From DRPN01 sp964383915 (GTDB taxonomy: Bacteria > Bacteroidota > Bacteroidia > Bacteroidales > VadinHA17), in the NCBI GenBank assembly GCA_964383915.1, contig CAYLJE010000008.1, positions 1-42,435 on the forward strand: DNA of 42,435 bases, written 5' to 3'. A program made the position numbers and the translations under genes. Positions 24,197 through 33,645 of the stretch are shown here, in pieces. Each line of letters starts with the position of its first letter. Positions within the stretch are counted from its first letter, which is position 1. The notes below the pieces were generated by a model. It was given only the letters and a program-made list of their open reading frames with translations. It was not told where the DNA came from and did no database searches.

Positions 24197-24980
24197 GAAA
24201 TTCATACCGAAACTATTGCAGGTAGAGGGGTATTTTTCCCTGGCTGCCATCCTGATTTTGTTGACAGGGGCAGTGGCAGAGAAAGAAAAAACGTTGGTAT
24301 GTCGCGCCATTGTTCCACATATACTAGACTCCATGCAGGTACAATTTGTCTCGGGAAATGATATAAAAGACCTGCTATTGGATCGTGAGGGAAAACTATT
24401 GGGCATGCCGTTATGGAGTATTAATACGAAAAAAATAGAAAAAGATCTGATGCGTCATCCTTATATTAAAAAAGCGGAAGCATATAAGGATGTGACAGGA
24501 AATCTTCATATAGATATCATTCAACGTAAGCCTATTGTGCAGATTTACCGTCCCGGATATCCGGACTTTTTCCTGGATGAAGAAGGGTACATCCTGCCTT
24601 TTTCTTTCAAATATCCGGTACATATACTGGTGGCTACCGGAAACATTCCATTACCCGGCCGGGTGCTTTCATTTCAAGCAATACATGATCTTGCAAAACC
24701 GGGATGTTTGCAGGATATCTATCAACTGGCCCGGCATATTGATTCTGTTCCTTTCTGGAAAGCACAAATTGAAGAGATCTATGTTAACAGGGCAGGTGAA
24801 TATATGTTAACTCCCCGCGTAGGTTCTCATGCCATCATTTTTGGGGATATATCAGATTACATAAGGAAGTTCCGTAAACTGTATGTATTTTATACCCATG
24901 GCCTGAATAACGTTGGATGGAATAAGTACACTACCATAAACCTGAAATTTAAGGATCAGATTGTATGCACGAAAAGATAA
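24168..24980 (+). CDS. ftsQ: FtsQ/DivIB-type cell division protein
   Basis: 270 residues from ATG 24168, overlapping murC by 29 bp; an in-frame ATG at 24186 would give 264 residues and is equally plausible. A short cytoplasmic tail is followed by one transmembrane helix (YFSLAAILILLTGAVAE), then a POTRA-like region with GNDIKDLLL, INTKKIEKDLMRHPYIKKA and IIQRKPIVQIY, and a beta domain ending NLKFKDQIVC. FtsQ links early and late divisome proteins in the periplasm. Sequence identity in this family is low; the place between murC and ftsA strengthens the call. Confidence 0.9.
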   Translation: MKKWINMKGKKFIPKLLQVEGYFSLAAILILLTGAVAEKEKTLVCRAIVPHILDSMQVQFVSGNDIKDLLLDREGKLLGMPLWSINTKKIEKDLMRHPYIKKAEAYKDVTGNLHIDIIQRKPIVQIYRPGYPDFFLDEEGYILPFSFKYPVHILVATGNIPLPGRVLSFQAIHDLAKPGCLQDIYQLARHIDSVPFWKAQIEEIYVNRAGEYMLTPRVGSHAIIFGDISDYIRKFRKLYVFYTHGLNNVGWNKYTTINLKFKDQIVCTKR

Positions 24981-25011
24981 ATAAACTAAAACGACAAATA
25001 GTAAAATACGT

Positions 25012-26331
25012 ATGACTATGGAAAAACAACAACCGGTTGTTGCTGCCATCGATATTGGCACCACAAAAATTGTTTGTCTGGCAGGGAGAAAAAATGAATC
25101 CGGCCAGATTGAGATTCTTGCTTTAAGTAAGGCACCTTCTACTGGGGTTAAGCGAGGGGTGGTTCTGAACATTGAGGAAACTGTCAATGCGCTGAAAAAG
25201 ACTGTAGAAGAGGTTCAGTTAAAATCTTCTATTATCTTCGAAGAGGTATATGTAGGGATAGCAGGACAGCATATCCGCAGTATACGGAACCGTGGGTATA
25301 TTAACAGGGATAGTGATGAAGAAGAGATCAAAAAAGAGGATATCGTGAAGCTTATCGAGGATATGAACAAGATCCCTATTGATGTGGGGGAGGAGATTAT
25401 TCATGTCCTTCCGCAGAATTTTATTGTAGATAATGAAACAGGGGTAAAGAATCCGGTGGGGATGTCCGGGCGCCGCCTGGAAGCAAATTTTCATATTGTG
25501 ATCGGGAAAGTAGCTTCGGCGAAGAATATAGAGAAATGTGTAAACCGTATTGGTCTGAAGATTAAAGACATGATTTTGGAGCCGCTGGCTTCATCTGAGG
25601 CTGTACTTACGGATGATGAGAAGGAAGCAGGGGTGACGCTGGTGGATATTGGTGGTGGGACGACAGATATTGCCGTTTACTACGATAATGTGATCCGTCA
25701 TACAGCCGTTATCCCATTCGGAGGGAATGTGATCACAAAGGATATCAAGGAGGGATGTGCTATTTTGAACAGACATGCCGAACTGTTAAAGACCAAATAT
25801 GGGTCTGCACTGGGCGATTTTGCTCCCGAAGATAAGGTGGTGACTATCCCGGGTATCAGTGGCCGGGAATCCAAGGAAATTTCTTTTAAAAGTCTGGCTC
25901 ATATTATTCAGTCACGGATGGAGGAAATTATAGATGCTGTTATGTATGAGATAGAAAATTCAGGAGTGGCTGATAAACTGGCTGCCGGCGTTGTACTCAC
26001 CGGCGGAGGGGCCAAGCTTAGGCACTTACCTCAGTTGGTTAAATTTAAGACAGGCTTTGATGTACGTATTGGTTATCCCAATGAACACCTGGGTGGGGAG
26101 GTTGAAGAAGAAATCAACCAGCCGATGTATGCAACTGCAGTTGGATTGGTTTTGAAAGGGATGGAATATATGAAAAATGATACCAGACGGGAAGAGAAAA
26201 TGAAAACCGGGGCAGCACATGCCCGGGAAGACCTTAATGAAGCAAAAGCTCAGGAAAAAACAGGAAAGTTTATTGAGCGGTGGAAAAAGTTTCTGGTAGA
26301 TATCTTTGCAGATAATGGCATGGAGATGTAA
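25012..26331 (+). CDS. ftsA: Cell division protein FtsA
   Basis: 439 residues; ATG at 25012 or, two codons on, at 25018. Actin-fold motifs are AAIDIGTTKIVCLAG (phosphate 1), VTLVDIGGGTTDIAVY (phosphate 2) and GVVLTGGGAKLRHL (adenosine). The SHS2 subdomain has AGQHIRSIRNRGYI and VLPQNFIVD. The C-terminal end, KFIERWKKFLVDIF, forms an amphipathic helix of the kind that ties FtsA to the inner membrane, after a linker of about 40 residues. It anchors FtsZ filaments. It lies 31 bp after ftsQ and 28 bp before ftsZ. Confidence 0.97.
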   Translation: MTMEKQQPVVAAIDIGTTKIVCLAGRKNESGQIEILALSKAPSTGVKRGVVLNIEETVNALKKTVEEVQLKSSIIFEEVYVGIAGQHIRSIRNRGYINRDSDEEEIKKEDIVKLIEDMNKIPIDVGEEIIHVLPQNFIVDNETGVKNPVGMSGRRLEANFHIVIGKVASAKNIEKCVNRIGLKIKDMILEPLASSEAVLTDDEKEAGVTLVDIGGGTTDIAVYYDNVIRHTAVIPFGGNVITKDIKEGCAILNRHAELLKTKYGSALGDFAPEDKVVTIPGISGRESKEISFKSLAHIIQSRMEEIIDAVMYEIENSGVADKLAAGVVLTGGGAKLRHLPQLVKFKTGFDVRIGYPNEHLGGEVEEEINQPMYATAVGLVLKGMEYMKNDTRREEKMKTGAAHAREDLNEAKAQEKTGKFIERWKKFLVDIFADNGMEM

Positions 26332-26359
26332 AAATAATGAATCATAAAAATACGAAAAA

Positions 26360-27835
26360 ATGGCTGAAGGATTAATGGATTTTAATCTTCCCCCGGAACG
26401 ATCTTCCATCATAAAAGTACTGGGTATTGGAGGAGGGGGCAGTAATGCTGTGAATTTTATGCACCAGCAAGGCATCCGGGATGTGAATTTTGTAGTGTGC
26501 AACACAGATGCACAGGCGCTTAACGGTAGTCCTGTCCCGGTGAAGGTGCAGATTGGTGAATCAATTACCGAGGGAAGAGGCGCCGGAAGTAAACCGGATA
26601 TAGGAAAACAAGCGGCCATGGAGAATCTTGATGATGTGGTAACTGCCCTTGGTGATAATACAAAAATGGTTTTTATCACTTCAGGAATGGGGGGAGGCAC
26701 CGGGACGGGAGCAGCGCCTGTGATCGCACAAGCATGCAGGGAAAAAGGTATCCTGACAGTTGCTATTGTTACCATTCCTTTCCGTTTTGAGGGAAGACAA
26801 AGAATAAATCAGGCCATTGAAGGCATTGATGAGCTTCGGAAATATGTAGATTCTTTGCTGGTCATCAATAATGAAAAACTACGTGAGATATACGGAGACC
26901 TGAAACTTTCGGAAGCTTTTTCCAAAGCGGATAATGTCTTGTCTTTGGCGGCAAAGGGCATTGCCGAGATCATTACTGTCCACGGATACATCAATGTGGA
27001 TTTTGCCGATGTAGAAACCGTTGTTCGTGACAGTGGGGTAGCTATTCTCGGATCCGGATCGGCTTCTGGTGAAAGCAGGGCCCGCAAAGCCATAGAGGAA
27101 GCGCTTAACTCTCCACTGCTGAACTCAAATGATATTACCGGGGCGAAGAGTATTTTGCTGAATATTACATCAGGTAAAAACGAGATCAGCATGGATGAGG
27201 TGGGAGAGATTACCGATTATGTTAGTGCCAGTGCTGCTGATGATGCACTTATCATCTGGGGTACCTGCGGTGACGATTCACTGGATGATGCTGTTAATGT
27301 TACCATTATTGCTACCGGTTTTCCTGCCAACAGTATTCCGGAATTATATAGTTACCATAAGAAAAAAGAGAGTGTTCCACTCGATGAATTTAATTTTGGG
27401 AATACTGCCGGTTTTGAAGTGACAGATAAAACGCATGGACACGGGACCTATAAATTAGAAGATGCTGATGAACGTCAACAAACCATCGAGTTTAATGTGT
27501 CAGATATTTCTGAAAGCCGTAATACTCCTGTAGCAAGCCCTCTTAGGAACAGCATAAAAGAGAATATTACGGATAAGACAAAAGAACGGATTGAAAAAAT
27601 CAAATTTCAACAGACTTTGTTACACGGAAATGAGATGAATACAATTCCGAAAGAAGAAGAGATTGTGCGTTTGGAAGAAGAACCGGCCTATAGGAGGAAA
27701 AACATTAAACTGGATCAACTCTCCACATCCTCTTCAAAAAGAAAGATATCCAAATACTCTCTTTTTGTGGATGAGGAAGATAACGAGACCAAGCTGAGTG
27801 ATGAGAATCCCTATCTTAATGATAATGTGGATTAG
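26360..27835 (+). CDS. ftsZ: Cell division protein FtsZ
   Basis: 491 residues. GTP-binding motifs are LGIGGGGSNAVN (21-32) and the tubulin signature GGGTGTG (111-117); the T7 loop NVDFADVE follows near residue 215. The globular core ends near 330. After it comes a charged linker of about 130 residues and a C-terminal tail ending ENPYLNDNVD, which resembles Bacteroidota FtsZ tails. FtsZ is the cytosolic GTPase that forms the division ring; FtsA is encoded just upstream. The gene ends the division cluster and a strong hairpin follows at once. Confidence 0.98.
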   Translation: MAEGLMDFNLPPERSSIIKVLGIGGGGSNAVNFMHQQGIRDVNFVVCNTDAQALNGSPVPVKVQIGESITEGRGAGSKPDIGKQAAMENLDDVVTALGDNTKMVFITSGMGGGTGTGAAPVIAQACREKGILTVAIVTIPFRFEGRQRINQAIEGIDELRKYVDSLLVINNEKLREIYGDLKLSEAFSKADNVLSLAAKGIAEIITVHGYINVDFADVETVVRDSGVAILGSGSASGESRARKAIEEALNSPLLNSNDITGAKSILLNITSGKNEISMDEVGEITDYVSASAADDALIIWGTCGDDSLDDAVNVTIIATGFPANSIPELYSYHKKKESVPLDEFNFGNTAGFEVTDKTHGHGTYKLEDADERQQTIEFNVSDISESRNTPVASPLRNSIKENITDKTKERIEKIKFQQTLLHGNEMNTIPKEEEIVRLEEEPAYRRKNIKLDQLSTSSSKRKISKYSLFVDEEDNETKLSDENPYLNDNVD

Positions 27836-27868
27836 AAATAAAGGCCGGAAACTTCCCGGCCTTTATTT
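27836..27868. terminator. Bidirectional terminator between ftsZ and ppiD
   Basis: A 13-bp perfect stem (AAATAAAGGCCGG with CCGGCCTTTATTT) and a 7-base loop lie directly after the ftsZ stop. The A-rich and T-rich stem ends serve as U tracts on both strands. The opposite gene ends at 27874, five bases beyond, so the one hairpin can stop both convergent operons. Confidence 0.93.
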
Positions 27869-27873
27869 GTGTA

Positions 27874-29988
27874 TTAAAAGAATTTAGATCTTTCGTCTTT
27901 GATTTTGGCATGTTCTTTTAATGCTTCGTAAGCTTCGTAATTTGTTCTTGTACGATAGGTAGTCAGGAGTTTGTTCTTTTCTGATTTAAAATTCGAAGTG
28001 TTCTCCGGTTCTGTGACTGAAGTGACATTGACCACATAGACACCATTGAGGCCTTTTACGGGATGGGTTAGTTTATCAGCAGGCCATACATAAGCTATGG
28101 CATTTAATGCCGGTTCGATTCCTGCCCCGGGTATCGAGAAGGCATTGAATGTGATATTGGAAGCTTCGTGAATACGTGTGTTGATTTTTGAGGCCAGCTC
28201 ATCAAGCGTTTGTATCCCTTTCATTTTAGCTGTTAAAGCTGTAGTCAGGGCTTCGGCTTTCTTTTCTTTTAATACCTGTAAACGGACATCTTCTTTTACG
28301 TCCTTTAAGGGGGCTATCCCTTCTTTTTTAACATTGGTTACATAAGCTATCACAAACTTGTTCCCCAGTTCAAATACAGCTTGATTGGTAGGATCCAGGA
28401 TGATATGGTTGTTATCCGTTTTGTATGCTGCCTTGATCAACGTTCGTGCTGATTCAAGTCCCGGAATGTTCTCGTCATTTTTTCCTACTACGGCTATATG
28501 TTTATCGTAATTATTGGTTTTGATATTTTTAATAAATTTTTCATAAGTATTGTTTACTCCCGCAAAGCGGCTGGCGATGGAATATATATTATTGTAAGTA
28601 GCTGAGCTGGGTTCTATCTTTCGTTGAATAAATCCCACTTCAAGTTTTTTAATTTTTTTACTTTGATCGAGGATCTGAATAATATGATATCCATAACGGG
28701 TTTCCACTATCAGCAGATCATTCTTTTTCCCTAAAAAGCAAGCATCACTGAAAGGTTTAACCATCATCCCTTCTTTAAACCAACCTATATCTCCGCCTAA
28801 TTGAGCAGAACCTTTGTCGCTAGACAGTCCGGAAGCCAAAAGTCCGAAGTCAGCACCTTTCTGTATAAGGTTTTTGACACTGTCGGCTTTCTGTTTGATT
28901 GCTTCTTTGGTTTTATTCGGGTCGAAAGCAATCAGGATATGTCGGGCATGTACAGAATCCGGTAAATAATCAATGGCAGCAAGTTTAGCCAGTTTAAAGG
29001 TTTCTTTTTCTTCATAAGGGCCATAAACAAAACCCGGTTTGGCATGAAACATAATGTCGTTCAGGGAATCCGGGGTTAGTTCACCATAAGCATAATGGCG
29101 GTCGGTATAAGGAAGGTCTGAATTCAGATTAACGAATTCCCTGATATTCCCGGCAGCTTCAAACTCAGGTTTTATTTTGTTGATCCAGTCTTTTGCTGTC
29201 TTAATATCTTTTGTTGAAGGTGACACTTCAAAAGCAACATATTCTATTTTTCTATCGGCCGATTGTGTATAGTTATCTTTGTGTTTTTTATAGTATGCTT
29301 CCATATCTTTTTGCGTTGCGGTAGCCGAACTGTCCGGCACCTCATCAAACAACCGGGAGATATAATTAAAATTAGCTTTTTTGTTGTTTTCCTGGTAATT
29401 TTCTTTGGCTTGAAAATCAGTGGCGTAAAGTCCCTGTCTGATCAGATTCAGGTATTTTGTAATCCGGCGTTCATTATATATTTGTTTTTCCAGAAATAAC
29501 CAGTATGTTTTTTGTTTTCCTGTTTGATCATTATCCATATTTTTAAGGAAACGGATCAGGGCTGCACGATCAAAATAACCAGTATTTTTATCGGTAAAGA
29601 TTTGCCGGACAAAAGGATGAGGATTATCTCCCTGAACCAGGTCAAATAATTCGTCAGAACTGACATCCAACCCCAGTTTTTTATATTCAGGGGTGAGGAC
29701 ATTTTCCCTGATCATGTCTTCCCAGACCTGTTTACGGATATTTTTGGATGTTTCTTCATCCACATTGGCATTCCCTGATATTTTATAGATTTCTGTCAGG
29801 TTATTAATCCGTTTTTCATAAGCTTGTATAGAGATTGATTTTCCGGCGACGCGGGCCACCTCATATTGCTTCTTTACCCCCAGTTTCTTAAACGTGGAAG
29901 GATTAATAATAAAACCCAGCAAGCCAATAGCTACAAATGCAGCCGCAATGATTCCGAATTTGTCTCTGATTTTTTGTAGTGTTGCCAT
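27874..29988 (-). CDS. Peptidyl-prolyl isomerase, PpiD/SurA-like periplasmic chaperone
   Basis: 704 residues. One N-terminal transmembrane helix (about 11-30, FGIIAAAFVAIGLLGFII) anchors the protein, as in PpiD. Residues about 40-240 are the SurA_N-like helical chaperone domain. A parvulin domain starts at VHARHILIAF and includes KGSAQLGGDIGWFKEG and ETRYGYHIIQI (about 345-440). A second, degenerate isomerase-like region follows near 590-660. It should assist folding of envelope proteins in the periplasm. It is the last gene of the coaX-lptC-corC group, 191 bp after the CorC-like gene, with its own -7 element. Length is typical for Bacteroidota PpiD. Confidence 0.93.
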   Translation of the reverse strand: MATLQKIRDKFGIIAAAFVAIGLLGFIINPSTFKKLGVKKQYEVARVAGKSISIQAYEKRINNLTEIYKISGNANVDEETSKNIRKQVWEDMIRENVLTPEYKKLGLDVSSDELFDLVQGDNPHPFVRQIFTDKNTGYFDRAALIRFLKNMDNDQTGKQKTYWLFLEKQIYNERRITKYLNLIRQGLYATDFQAKENYQENNKKANFNYISRLFDEVPDSSATATQKDMEAYYKKHKDNYTQSADRKIEYVAFEVSPSTKDIKTAKDWINKIKPEFEAAGNIREFVNLNSDLPYTDRHYAYGELTPDSLNDIMFHAKPGFVYGPYEEKETFKLAKLAAIDYLPDSVHARHILIAFDPNKTKEAIKQKADSVKNLIQKGADFGLLASGLSSDKGSAQLGGDIGWFKEGMMVKPFSDACFLGKKNDLLIVETRYGYHIIQILDQSKKIKKLEVGFIQRKIEPSSATYNNIYSIASRFAGVNNTYEKFIKNIKTNNYDKHIAVVGKNDENIPGLESARTLIKAAYKTDNNHIILDPTNQAVFELGNKFVIAYVTNVKKEGIAPLKDVKEDVRLQVLKEKKAEALTTALTAKMKGIQTLDELASKINTRIHEASNITFNAFSIPGAGIEPALNAIAYVWPADKLTHPVKGLNGVYVVNVTSVTEPENTSNFKSEKNKLLTTYRTRTNYEAYEALKEHAKIKDERSKFF

Positions 29989-30033
29989 TTAATTATTTCA
30001 TTTATATCTAAAGATAATCTAAAATTCAGGCTG

Positions 30034-30041
30034 CAAATATA
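30034..30041 (-). promoter_or_regulatory. Bacteroidota -7 element for ppiD
   Basis: The minus strand reads TATATTTG, matching TAnnTTTG, 46 bases before the ATG at 29988. The nearest TTG upstream is 15 bases away, shorter than the usual 19-21, so the match is partial. It suggests that ppiD can be transcribed apart from the upstream operon. Confidence 0.45.
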
Positions 30042-30179
30042 AAAAATTGCGGAATACAATGGTTGGAAATCGTAGTAAAATACTTTATAAGAGATGCATT
30101 CGGGATACGTTTTTCTTAAGGCAGGGATGTGTCACCTGAGATTTCAGTGTTCAAATGATTTACAGGGGCCCCTTCCTTA

Positions 30180-31451
30180 TTATTTGGGAGGTAGTTTTTT
30201 TAATCGTACCAAATCCACACGGGTTTCTGTTGTTTTAAGGATATGAATTTCGAATGATTGAATAACTATTCTTTGGTTGGGTTTAGGAAGGTTCTCAAAG
30301 TGATGTAAAATAAATCCGGCCAAGGTTTCATAGTCATCCCTTTCAGGTATATCCAGGTTGTATTTTTCATTGAGATAATCTGTTTCCAGACGGCCGGAAA
30401 AAATATATTCTCCAGGAGCTACTTTTTTTTCAATGAGGGCAGAGGTGTCATGTTCATCTTCTATTTCCCCGAAAATTTCTTCCAGGATGTCTTCTATGGT
30501 AACTATCCCTGAGGTTCCTCCGAATTCGTCCACAACCAGGGCAATGTTTTTTTTCTTTCCGACAAACAAGCCCAGTAGTTTATTGGCTGGCATTGATTCG
30601 GGGACGATGATCAATGGATGAAGCAACGTTTTTATATTGTCGGGATCGGAGAAAAAATCTTTAATATTTACATATCCGATGATATTATCAATGTTTCCGT
30701 CATAAATAAGCAGTTTGGAAAATCCGGTTTCAATGAATGTATTGCGTAGCTGATCGACAGATGCGTTTTGACCCAGTGCCATAATCTCTGTTCGAGGGAT
30801 CATACATTCCCTTAATTTGACTTTAGAGAAATCCAGGGCATGCTGAAAAATGCGAAGACTGTGATCTTCTTCTCCCTTTTCTTCTTTTTCCTGCTGTTTT
30901 TCATGTAAAAGAAGGTTGAGGTCAGATTTTCCGAAAACATTATTAACGGGTTTAGATGGGTTTTTTACATGAAAGAAAAAGCGAAGGATGGTATTGGACA
31001 GGGCAATGGTAAATTGTCCCACAGGATAAAACAGATAGTAGAAGAAAGCTATAGGTACAGCAAAAATTTTGAGGGAAATATTTGGTATAGTGCGAAACAG
31101 AGCTTTGGGGATAAATTCTGCTATTATCAGGATGACCAACGCAGAGATAATGGTTTTTGCAATCAGTATCCAGGTTTCCGTTTGAAAAAACAGCCGGACG
31201 ACGGGATCAAGCAAGAGGGCCATAAAAATCCCATAGATCACCAGTGCAGTATTATTACCAATCAACATGGTAACAATATACTGTCCCGGATTTTCTGAAA
31301 ATACAGAAAGTATTCTGGCTGGGAAAGTGTCCTTGTTTTTATCCAGCTCAAGCCGTAGTTTATTGGAAGAGAGGAAGGCAATCTCCATTCCGGAAAAAAA
31401 AGCCGAGAAAAACAGGGTTATGATTACAATAATATAGTAAGTGCCTGTCAT
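30180..31451 (-). CDS. CNNM/CorC (hemolysin-like) membrane protein, GldE-like
   Basis: 423 residues. The N-terminal CNNM/DUF21 domain (1-190) has three to four helices and begins LFFSAFFSGMEIAFLSSNKLR. A CBS pair spans about 215-340 with MIPRTEIMAL and DEFGGTSGIVTIEDILEEIFGE, and a CorC/HlyC C-terminal domain follows with GRLETDYLNEKYN. Such proteins are linked to Mg2+/Co2+ resistance or efflux; the Bacteroidota branch includes GldE, associated with gliding in Flavobacterium. Gene order near lptC and ppiD matches that branch, but gliding is not implied. Its ATG overlaps the stop of the small upstream gene by one base (TAATG), a coupled pair. Confidence 0.9.
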   Translation of the reverse strand: MTGTYYIIVIITLFFSAFFSGMEIAFLSSNKLRLELDKNKDTFPARILSVFSENPGQYIVTMLIGNNTALVIYGIFMALLLDPVVRLFFQTETWILIAKTIISALVILIIAEFIPKALFRTIPNISLKIFAVPIAFFYYLFYPVGQFTIALSNTILRFFFHVKNPSKPVNNVFGKSDLNLLLHEKQQEKEEKGEEDHSLRIFQHALDFSKVKLRECMIPRTEIMALGQNASVDQLRNTFIETGFSKLLIYDGNIDNIIGYVNIKDFFSDPDNIKTLLHPLIIVPESMPANKLLGLFVGKKKNIALVVDEFGGTSGIVTIEDILEEIFGEIEDEHDTSALIEKKVAPGEYIFSGRLETDYLNEKYNLDIPERDDYETLAGFILHHFENLPKPNQRIVIQSFEIHILKTTETRVDLVRLKKLPPK

Positions 31452-31645
31452 TATTTCCCTTTTGTTTTTTTTGATTGGTTATTTTTCTTACGCAATCTCA
31501 CACGGAGAGTAAACATAAAAGCAGAAATAACCACCATCAGAAAAAAAATCAGACTGCTTCTCAAATCATGACGAGCCCATGCATGTATGCCGGCAATGAA
31601 TGATATTAAACCGACAAGGAACCATAAATATTCCATTGTTTTCAT
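31451..31645 (-). CDS. Small two-helix inner membrane protein
   Basis: 64 residues from ATG 31645 (ATG 31636 is an alternative). Two hydrophobic helices (YLWFLVGLISFIAGIHAWA and SLIFFLMVVISAFMFTLRV) are joined by a short loop RHDLRSS, and a lysine-rich cytoplasmic tail ends KKTKGK. Not recognised as a named family. It lies 13 bp after lptC and overlaps the CorC-like gene by one base, so it is very probably translated. It may be a small partner of the LptC or CorC-like protein. Confidence 0.8.
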   Translation of the reverse strand: MKTMEYLWFLVGLISFIAGIHAWARHDLRSSLIFFLMVVISAFMFTLRVRLRKKNNQSKKTKGK

Positions 31646-31658
31646 TTGTCAATGCTTA

Positions 31659-32294
31659 TTATTTCTGTTTTGGTGGCTGTTTCTTTTTTGTTTGTGATTT
31701 TATATAAACGGTTCCCCTGACATGGTTGATATTCCAGTCGTTAAAAGCCTGGTCAGATTTGAATCCTTCCCCAAAAATAATTTCATCAGGGGTGGTAATG
31801 CGAACAAACTTATCTGAATAGATTTGTTTATTGGCGACATCCCAAAACAAAATCTCGGCGTTAAGTTTTTCATGCATGGAATTTTCAGCGATTACGCTAT
31901 CATGGGCTTCCCACAGGTCTTTTTTTTGATAATATATGGCATAGCCTGCCTGCAGGTGGGTTTCAATTTTTTCTTTCCTGTTAAAAAAATTTACATGTAT
32001 CCCTTCCGGAAAAATCATGACAGGTTCTTCTTTATTGGTATAATAATTTACCATAGGGGCTTTTATGATCATTTGTACTCTACCGGTATCCATATATATA
32101 GTAGTAAGGTTTTGTATGGTTTGAGAGGGCAGGGTATCGACCTGTGTCAGATTATTGATGACTGACAGGTCATTTTTCTTACAGGAAGAAAACAGGACAC
32201 CTCCTAAGGTAAGAAGAATAAGGGTAATGATTCTAAAGTTTGTAAGAGACGGTTTTATTTCCGGGTCCTTACTTTTGTTGTTTCGTTTATCCAT
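31659..32294 (-). CDS. lptC: LPS export protein LptC
   Basis: 211 residues. A cytoplasmic tail of about 20 residues is followed by a helix (IITLILLTLGGVLFSSC). The end of the helix fits a lipobox (FSSC, Cys38), so the protein could be a lipoprotein rather than a bitopic anchor. The rest has LptC features: TIYMDTGRVQMIIKAPMV, PEGIHVNFF and LWEAHDSVIAEN, then SDKFVRITTPDEIIFGEGF. LptC passes lipopolysaccharide from the LptBFG transporter to LptA in the periplasm. The first 40 bases overlap the TPR gene. An intact Lpt path implies lipopolysaccharide or lipooligosaccharide. Confidence 0.92.
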   Translation of the reverse strand: MDKRNNKSKDPEIKPSLTNFRIITLILLTLGGVLFSSCKKNDLSVINNLTQVDTLPSQTIQNLTTIYMDTGRVQMIIKAPMVNYYTNKEEPVMIFPEGIHVNFFNRKEKIETHLQAGYAIYYQKKDLWEAHDSVIAENSMHEKLNAEILFWDVANKQIYSDKFVRITTPDEIIFGEGFKSDQAFNDWNINHVRGTVYIKSQTKKKQPPKQK

Positions 32295-33625
32295 CCCTTT
32301 ATTACATATGTACTTCCTTCTTTGAAGCCAAAAAAGAAAACTGTTTCGTTAGAGGGAAAATGTTTCGAATAAATAGCGATACGTTCGTTGGCCATGTCTG
32401 TCAGGGAAGGATCTTTCTTTTTGGCAAGGGTGAACTGGTCCACTGCGGCCCAGAATACAGATTGGTGTGCCAGTTCATTATCCCCGTAATTTTTTGCGTT
32501 GGCATAAATAGATCCCAGAAGGATATGTGGTAATCCGGATTTTGGATCTGACTGAATGGCTTGCTCGCAATAATCTTTTGCCTTGGGGAGATCCTTTTTA
32601 ATACGGAAGGTGATATCTGCTATATCAAGATAAAACTTGCTTTTGGAACTTCCGTCAGATTCCAGGGTAACGGCTTGTTTCAGGTAGTTGATCGCTTTGT
32701 CATATTGTCCCCGTTTTTTAAGTATCTGGGAAATATCAAATGCCAGACTGGATGCCGGTTGAATTTTATTCAATGCGATCATTGATTGCAGGTAAAGGTC
32801 CTTGTCAGTACAATCTGTATTCTTTAACCAGTAGATGTATTTTTTTAAAGCTTCAGGATTGTTTTTATTTTCCTCAAAATGAGGAGAGAATAGTGATATC
32901 AGGGATTCACATGTGGCAGCTCCGCTGCTGGTAAATAACGAGGCAATATTATCTTTTAATTTTTGCACCTCTGTATTATTCGGTTCCTCATTCAGTTTTT
33001 TTTCAATGATATCTGACAATTTGGCATAATTGTTCACTACTTCTTCTCCGGTAACAATATTATCTTTGTATAAAGAGATGGTAATATCCATAAAAGCAGC
33101 CATGGTGGGGACCGGTGTTTTGTCTTTATATAGCTTGATAGCCTTTGCCAGAAGTCTGTAAGCGTCGTTGAGAGCTGACGGGTCATTGCCTTTAAATTTG
33201 AGGAGGTCAATTCCTTTATAGCCGAGCACACGTGCCGAATCAGAAGGATAAGAGCCCATCCTTTTATTATAAATCATCATTAGTGTATCTACATATGCAT
33301 TTGCAAGATCTGCATTTTTATTTTTCAGTGCATCTACGATCAGATGTTTGTAGATGGAAGCTCCATTCTGATATACAACCCTGGGCACTTTGTTATATTT
33401 TGGTTGTTGCAACATGATCTGCATGCATGAGTTATTGTAAACCAACCTCCAAAAAGGCAGAGCCTCGTTATAATTTTTCTGTTTGTAGTATTCGTAATAT
33501 AGTGAATAATTCCTCAAACAATCTGTAATATTATTTTGCTGTTGTTGTGTCTGGTCTTGGGCGAAAGCAGGAGTTATTACTAATAATAATCCCAGGAATA
33601 CCATACCATTAATAATTCTTTTCAT
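32255..33625 (-). CDS. Periplasmic tetratricopeptide-repeat protein
   Basis: 456 residues. A signal peptide ends near residue 22 (VITPAFA-Q). The rest is helical with TPR units: one near 30-60 (YYEYYKQKNYNEALPFW), and clear ones near 310-390 (KRGQYDKAINYLKQAV, KDLPKAKDYCEQAIQ, DELAHQSVFWAAVDQF is less regular). It has no enzyme motif. It sits between the outer-membrane barrel gene and lptC in an envelope operon, so it is likely to be a periplasmic scaffold for that barrel or for envelope assembly. It starts 20 bp after the barrel gene. Confidence 0.88.
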   Translation of the reverse strand: MKRIINGMVFLGLLLVITPAFAQDQTQQQQNNITDCLRNYSLYYEYYKQKNYNEALPFWRLVYNNSCMQIMLQQPKYNKVPRVVYQNGASIYKHLIVDALKNKNADLANAYVDTLMMIYNKRMGSYPSDSARVLGYKGIDLLKFKGNDPSALNDAYRLLAKAIKLYKDKTPVPTMAAFMDITISLYKDNIVTGEEVVNNYAKLSDIIEKKLNEEPNNTEVQKLKDNIASLFTSSGAATCESLISLFSPHFEENKNNPEALKKYIYWLKNTDCTDKDLYLQSMIALNKIQPASSLAFDISQILKKRGQYDKAINYLKQAVTLESDGSSKSKFYLDIADITFRIKKDLPKAKDYCEQAIQSDPKSGLPHILLGSIYANAKNYGDNELAHQSVFWAAVDQFTLAKKKDPSLTDMANERIAIYSKHFPSNETVFFFGFKEGSTYVIKGWINETTKVRTRK

Positions 33626-33645
33626 AATATTTTTGTTTTTAGATT

